From positions 1-18,386 of the forward strand of contig JANQGC010000105.1 of the NCBI GenBank assembly GCA_028277515.1: DNA of 18,386 nt, given 5' to 3'. The notes under the pieces were generated by a model, which had not been told where the DNA came from, ran no database searches, and was given only the letters and a program-made list of their open reading frames with translations. Positions 14,789-18,386 of this stretch are shown piece by piece. A program made the position numbers and the translations under genes. Source of the DNA: Anaerolineae bacterium (GTDB lineage: Bacteria > Chloroflexota > Anaerolineae > Promineifilales > Promineifilaceae). Position 1 is the stretch's first letter. The number at the start of each line of letters is the position of its first letter.

Positions 14789-16198
14789 ATGGGTGAAACG
14801 TTTGCTCATGGATATGGGCTGATAATTGGTGTCAATGACAATATGGTCAAGCGCCTGGCGCTGCCGGCGGTGGAGAAAGATGTGACGGCCATCTATAACG
14901 TGCTGATTCATCCCCAACGCTGCGCCTATGAAGCGGAGAATGTGCAACTGCTCAAGGGCCCGGATTCGACAAAGAGCAATATCCTGGAGGCGTTTCTGTG
15001 GTTGAAGGAAAAGGTGAAAGCGGACCCGGAGGCGACGGCCATGATTTATTATTCCGGCCACGGCATGCGCGATAAAAAGACGGAACGGTATTACCTGGTC
15101 CCATATGATATTCAATCCTTAACCCGCGTGCGCATAGATGCCCTGTTGGCCGAGGAGATCCAGGCCTCGATCGGCGAAATCCAGGCCAGGCGGACGTTGG
15201 TCATTCTGGACTGCTGCCATGCCCAAGGGATGGATGTAAAAAATATTGAGCTTGACGGGCCAGCGCTTAATGCTGCTGCTTTTCCGGAACTGCCGGAAAT
15301 GAAAGAGGTGCCGGTCTATGAGGAAGGGGCGAAAGATATTACTGAATTGGCCGAAGGACAGGGGCGGGCTATCCTTAATTCCTCAACCGGTGCAGAGTCC
15401 TCTTATGTACGGCCGGATAGGAAGATGAGTGTTTTTACCTATCATTTAATTGAGGCGTTAACCGGGCACGCGCCGCATGGGGATGATGATACGGTGGTCT
15501 ATGTAACGGATGTGATGAGCCACGTGAAGCGGCAGGTCAAGAAAACGGCCGCGGAGATGGGCCGTTCGCAAACGCCGGTGATGCGCACCAGTGACGTTTT
15601 TCCGGTGGCGCAGTTGATTGGAGGTGAGGGTCTGGCCAAGGGGGTTCCCGCGCCCGATCCGTTGGAGCCGCTGCCGGAAAGTAGCGTTACGGCAACTTTC
15701 AATCAAGAAGGGCAATCAGTTGGCGGCCACCAGGTCAACGCCGGGGTCGTGGAAGGGAGCATATCTGTTGGCGATACGGTGAATACCGGGGGCGGCGATT
15801 ACGTCGGGGGAGATAAAATCGGTAGGGATAAGATCAACATTGGCGGTATTTCAGGAGGGGTAGTCGCAGTCGGTGACCAGGCCCGCGCCGTCGGGGAAAT
15901 GAGGAGAGATAGTCAAAGGCCGGCAGGGGATTTAACAGCACTGTTTACGCCTTTGTATGGCATGGTGGCTTCCGATGCGCCGGAGCAAATGAAACATGCG
16001 ATTGATTTGAAGGATGAGTTGCAGCGGGGGAAAGATGCGGATGGTGACCGTGCGGCCGATCTTATCTTGGAGATCGCCAATGCCGCGCCATCGGCGAAGC
16101 CGTGGTTATTGTCGATCCTGAATGACAGCCAGATTGCGCCATATCTGCAAGATAAAGATGGCATTGGATACGCGATTCGGAAATTAAAAAGAACGTAA
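14789..16198 (+). CDS. Caspase-like (C14) protease with Gly/Asp-repeat linker
   Basis: 469 residues. The caspase-like domain spans about 5-275: GYGLIIGVND opens it, YYSGHGMRD carries the catalytic His91, and ILDCCHAQGM carries Cys143 as likely nucleophile. A substrate-pocket-like block, NSSTGAESSYVRPDRKMSVFTYHLIEAL, follows. Residues about 310-370 form a Gly/Asp-rich repeat linker (GSISVGDTVNTGGGDYVGGD, then KIGRDKINIGGISGG). A helical C-terminal domain (about 380-469) follows. ATG 14789 is preferred to the ATG one codon earlier, because GGGAGG (14778-14783) is then 5 nt away. It is cytoplasmic. Inference: it cleaves a partner after activation, possibly the adjacent patatin or the 362-aa protein. 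No TPR, NTPase or TIR part is fused to it. Confidence 0.9.
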   Translation: MGETFAHGYGLIIGVNDNMVKRLALPAVEKDVTAIYNVLIHPQRCAYEAENVQLLKGPDSTKSNILEAFLWLKEKVKADPEATAMIYYSGHGMRDKKTERYYLVPYDIQSLTRVRIDALLAEEIQASIGEIQARRTLVILDCCHAQGMDVKNIELDGPALNAAAFPELPEMKEVPVYEEGAKDITELAEGQGRAILNSSTGAESSYVRPDRKMSVFTYHLIEALTGHAPHGDDDTVVYVTDVMSHVKRQVKKTAAEMGRSQTPVMRTSDVFPVAQLIGGEGLAKGVPAPDPLEPLPESSVTATFNQEGQSVGGHQVNAGVVEGSISVGDTVNTGGGDYVGGDKIGRDKINIGGISGGVVAVGDQARAVGEMRRDSQRPAGDLTALFTPLYGMVASDAPEQMKHAIDLKDELQRGKDADGDRAADLILEIANAAPSAKPWLLSILNDSQIAPYLQDKDGIGYAIRKLKRT

Positions 16199-16218
16199 AG
16201 CAAATTGCCTGATTTGCT
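16199..16218 (+). terminator. Weak hairpin after the caspase gene
   Basis: AGCAAAT (16199-16205), loop TGCCTG and ATTTGCT (16212-16218) pair perfectly right after the stop. No T-run follows, so termination is doubtful; read-through into the patatin gene is possible. Confidence 0.3.
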
Positions 16219-16288
16219 GTCTGCCAGTTTGTCATTCTGAGAAACACCACATCGCAGACTCCATTCTATGAGTAAAGAAACTGTACAT

Positions 16289-16382
16289 GTCATCCCGAGG
16301 GGACCGAGGGATCTGGCTCTCGACCGGCGAAAGATTCCTTCCTTCGGCAAGCTCAGGACAGGCTTGAGGACCTCGGAATGAC
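16289..16382. mobile_element. MITE-like 94-bp element
   Basis: The ends GTCATCCCGAGG (16289-16300) and CCTCGGAATGAC (16371-16382) are inverted repeats with one mismatch. The inside carries CTTCGGCAAGCTCAGGAC, whose relative occurs at 207-224. There is no coding capacity. A further GTCATTCTGAG end-like word occurs at about 16231. The element sits between the caspase and patatin genes and widens that gap to over 260 bases. Confidence 0.55.
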
Positions 16383-16429
16383 GATTACAATAGTGATAGA
16401 TAAGTAGTTTGCCTAAATTGCTGATTAAT

Positions 16430-16447
16430 ACAAATTAGGTAATTTGT
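16430..16447 (+). promoter_or_regulatory. Perfect palindrome before the patatin gene
   Basis: ACAAATTA-GG-TAATTTGT is an 18-bp perfect dyad. It ends 6 nt before the GGGAGG ribosome-binding site, with a TAATAC -10-like word just upstream. It could be an operator, or a hairpin in the mRNA leader. Confidence 0.45.
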
Positions 16448-16464
16448 GTTACAGGGAGGTCATG

Positions 16465-17673
16465 ATGATCTTTGACATGGTATTTGAAGGTGGCGGCGCC
16501 AAGGGCATGGTTTTTGTGGGCGCGATGCAGGCTTTTCGTGAGAAAGGTCATTCATTCGACCGCTTGATCGGCACTTCGGCCGGGGCAATTACAGCGACAA
16601 CCCTGGCCGCGGGCTATTCAGACCAGGAAATATTACAGGCGCTTGATGAGAAGGTAAACGGCAAACCGGTTTTCGCTACATTCCTCGGCGCGCCGCCCCC
16701 CTTTGATGACGCACATATCAAGCAGAGCGCCTTTCGGGAGATGCTGCGCTCGATTAACTTGCCCCTGATCCCGGAATTTGCCGAGGAAAAAATCGACGAC
16801 CAGATCGCCCGCACCCTGGCCACCAATCCCACCCTGCGCCATGTGTACTCCTTTATCGAGCGCGGCGGATTGTTTTCAGCCCATACTTTTGTGGATTGGT
16901 TGAAACGGAAGTTGGATGAAGGACAGTTCCGCGGTAAGCCGCGCGATTTTAGCGGGATGACCATGCAAGAGTTTTTCACCGCCACAGGCACAGAATTAAC
17001 CCTGACCGGATCAGATACGACGTCCGGCCGGCTGCTGGTGTTAAACCATCACACCGCGCCCGAACTGCCCCTGGTCATGGCGGTGCGCATGTCGATGAGT
17101 GTGCCCCTTCTTTGGCAGGAAGTGATCTGGGAAGAAGATTGGGGTGAATATCGTGACCAGAACATCACTGGCCACGCTATTGTGGATGGGGGACTGCTGT
17201 CTAATTTTCCCATCGAACTGTTTATCTCTGACGAGAAACCGGTGACCGATGTAATGGGTGAAAAACGCAGCCAGAATATCATTGGCTTTCTGATTGATGA
17301 AACGTTGGAAGTGCCCAACGCACCTGAGAAAAAAGATGACTCCTCGATATTGCAGGTGTTAAGCGGTTTGCAGACTGTCACCCGCGTCAACCAACTGGTC
17401 AATACCGTCACCCAGGCCAGGGATAAAATGGTAATTGATACCTTCAGCGATTTGGTCGTTCATTTACCGGCCAAGACCTATGACACCACGGAATTTGATA
17501 TGGACCCGCTGCGCCGCGACGCATTGTTAAAGGCCGGATATGAGGCAGCGAAAAATTACCTGACCACCCCGGATGATGCCCTGGGCACGCCAAAAGATAT
17601 AGACCTGGATGAATTGATCCGCGCTCAGGAGCAGGCGAATCGGATTGCACTTGGTATTTTGAGGGGTAATTAA
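16465..17673 (+). CDS. Patatin-like phospholipase
   Basis: About 402 residues with the full catalytic set of patatin-like acyl hydrolases. The oxyanion loop is GGGAKG (9-14), the nucleophile Ser38 lies in GTSAG, and the dyad Asp241 lies in VDGGLLSNFP. There is no signal peptide or membrane helix, so it is cytoplasmic and would act on the inner face of the membrane or on lipid droplets. The longer TTG start at 16444 is rejected: GGGAGG (16454-16459) lies inside that extension, 5 nt before ATG 16465 (ATG 16462 is the alternative). The GGGAGGT-N-ATGATG context nearly copies that of the caspase gene. Patatins are known effectors in CBASS and other defence systems. A killing role here is inferred from the neighbours. 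Confidence 0.92.
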   Translation: MIFDMVFEGGGAKGMVFVGAMQAFREKGHSFDRLIGTSAGAITATTLAAGYSDQEILQALDEKVNGKPVFATFLGAPPPFDDAHIKQSAFREMLRSINLPLIPEFAEEKIDDQIARTLATNPTLRHVYSFIERGGLFSAHTFVDWLKRKLDEGQFRGKPRDFSGMTMQEFFTATGTELTLTGSDTTSGRLLVLNHHTAPELPLVMAVRMSMSVPLLWQEVIWEEDWGEYRDQNITGHAIVDGGLLSNFPIELFISDEKPVTDVMGEKRSQNIIGFLIDETLEVPNAPEKKDDSSILQVLSGLQTVTRVNQLVNTVTQARDKMVIDTFSDLVVHLPAKTYDTTEFDMDPLRRDALLKAGYEAAKNYLTTPDDALGTPKDIDLDELIRAQEQANRIALGILRGN

Positions 17674-17683
17674 TAAAACCCAT

Positions 17684-17821
17684 ATGGGTACAGTTGTAAA
17701 TTGTGTCAATCGAGCGAGTTTGAGTTGAACCGGCGGTCGTTTGGTAAGGGTTGGGCCGGCGGGATAGAATTCAAAGGAAGCATCTGATGTCGAAAACCGC
17801 CGGCCTAACCCAATTATGAAA
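17684..17821 (+). repeat. 138-bp dispersed repeat, right copy
   Basis: This is the same repeat and orientation as 13313-13451, starting 10 nt after the patatin stop. GGGTTGGGCCGGCGG (17748-17762) pairs with CCGCCGGCCTAACCC (17797-17811) with a single G-T wobble. The outer stem is therefore better matched here than in the left copy, while the inner AGATGC arm is lost. Confidence 0.75.
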
Positions 17822-17855
17822 GGTGCAGGTTATTGGCGAAAAGGGAAACGAATTT

Positions 17856-18023
17856 ATGAAGAACGAAATAATTTATGATGCCCACGGGCCAACACGTTAC
17901 CTGATTATACTATCTCCCAGATTGCACCAAATGACCTCAGAGTTGCATTCAACCCCGTACGATGAGCACGGTGAGGTGCTGAGAAGGTTTGAGTCAGAAA
18001 TCGTTGATTGGAAAGGCAGCTAA
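17856..18023 (+). CDS. Possible 55-aa hypothetical protein
   Basis: An ORF starting at ATG 17856 with AAGGGA 9 nt upstream; a GTG at 17823 would add 11 residues but overlaps the end of the repeat. The product is hydrophilic (MKNEIIYDAHGPTRYLIILS at the start, DEHGEVLRRFESEIVDWKGS at the end). It has no recognised family, membrane segment or Cys/His motif. It lies just outside the right 138-bp repeat. It may be a small gene or a chance frame. Confidence 0.4.
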   Translation: MKNEIIYDAHGPTRYLIILSPRLHQMTSELHSTPYDEHGEVLRRFESEIVDWKGS

Positions 18024-18312
18024 GCAGCTAACAAGGGTTTGCAACGGATGTGTTCCCATCGGTCACATGGGTGATAATCGGCGCACCTTTTGATTTCCGC
18101 AGAATTGATAAAGCTGTTCAGTCACACTTTCTAATAGCAAACCTTCATTGCCATTTTATTGCTAAATCAGCTATCCCTTCTTATCATTAGGAATGAACCA
18201 GTAGTCCAACAAAGCAATTTTGTTGGGTTGGTAGTAACGGCTTATGAAAGTTCAGAAAATAAATCGGGAATCAATTGCGCAGATTCTGCAGATTTTGTCG
18301 TTAACCCTACAC
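18024..18312. other. Non-coding stretch with short hairpins
   Basis: No gene was found. AAGGGTTTGC near 18036-18045 can pair with GCAAACCTT near 18138-18146 with one bulge. CCAACAAA (18206-18213) pairs with TTTGTTGG (18219-18226). Neither has a T-run. The layout was compared with integron attC sites and does not fit. Confidence 0.4.
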
Positions 18313-18374
18313 CGTAACCGAAAATTCCAATTTTCGTCGGCATTCGTCGGCGCGAAATGGATGTCGCGGTTACG
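18313..18374. repeat. Structured dispersed repeat, copy 2
   Basis: The outer arms CGTAACCG (18313-18320) and CGGTTACG (18367-18374) pair perfectly. Inside, CGAAAATT (18319-18326) pairs with AATTTTCG (18329-18336), then TTCGTCGG occurs twice, and a GCGAAATGGATGTCGC hairpin follows. The same plan with different bases in the stems is seen at 2800-2871. Confidence 0.6.
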
Positions 18375-18386
18375 CTATTGAAAAAT

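Noticed and set aside
16444..16464. Longer TTG start for the patatin
   Set aside because: The extension contains the strong GGGAGG ribosome-binding site and half of an 18-bp palindrome, and patatins normally begin close to the GGGAKG loop.
18020..18230. Possible integron attC site after the 55-aa ORF
   Set aside because: The CTAACAAGG start looked similar, but the left end does not fit RYYYAAC, and the GTTGGGT at 18222-18228 is not complementary to it.

Overview
The window looks like a stretch of Chloroflexota chromosome, most likely Anaerolineae-like. This is an inference from gene content (a PD40 secreted protein ending in a Y-F-P-A-I tail, caspase and patatin neighbours, a cyclic-nucleotide-binding histidine kinase), from the many CGGCCG-rich coding stretches, and from several families of short dispersed hairpin repeats. 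No rRNA, tRNA or CRISPR array was seen, so the placement is not firm.

Layout. 1-365 is non-coding and repeat-bearing. 366-2620 holds an ABM-like small protein (+), a small membrane protein (-) and a translationally coupled PAS / metallo-beta-lactamase-fold pair (+). 2621-3080 is a repeat-rich gap between convergent genes. 3081-6993 is on the minus strand: a cyclic-nucleotide-binding histidine kinase, a GNAT acetyltransferase and a solitary phage-type terminase large subunit. The terminase promoter carries a LexA-like box between its -35 and -10. 7049-7403 is a cluster of GC-rich hairpin repeats. 7404-8119 is an AT-rich, overlapping two-gene operon of unknown function, toxin-antitoxin-like in layout only. 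8229-9428 is a CaiB/BaiF CoA-transferase, which converges on a large secreted PD40/TolB-like protein (9467-11896) across a perfect 12-bp hairpin. The secreted protein is divergent from a lipoprotein metallophosphoesterase (12167-13177); the AT-rich spacer between them contains a roughly 150-bp inverted-repeat structure.

The most interesting part is 13313-17821. Two copies of a roughly 138-bp dispersed repeat, in the same orientation, bracket three genes: an unrecognised 362-aa protein, a caspase-like protease with a Gly/Asp-repeat linker and helical C-terminal domain, and a complete patatin-like phospholipase. The cluster has its own promoter (TTGATT, 17 nt, TATACT) and a stem-loop leader. 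The protease and the lipase share an almost identical ribosome-binding/start context. A protease and a membrane-attacking lipase next to an unknown partner fit a conflict or programmed-death type system. This is inference: no recognised sensor (CD-NTase, STAND NTPase, TIR, reverse transcriptase) is present in the window.

The end of the window (17856-18386) has a possible 55-aa ORF and then non-coding sequence, ending in a second copy of a structured repeat also found at 2800-2871.
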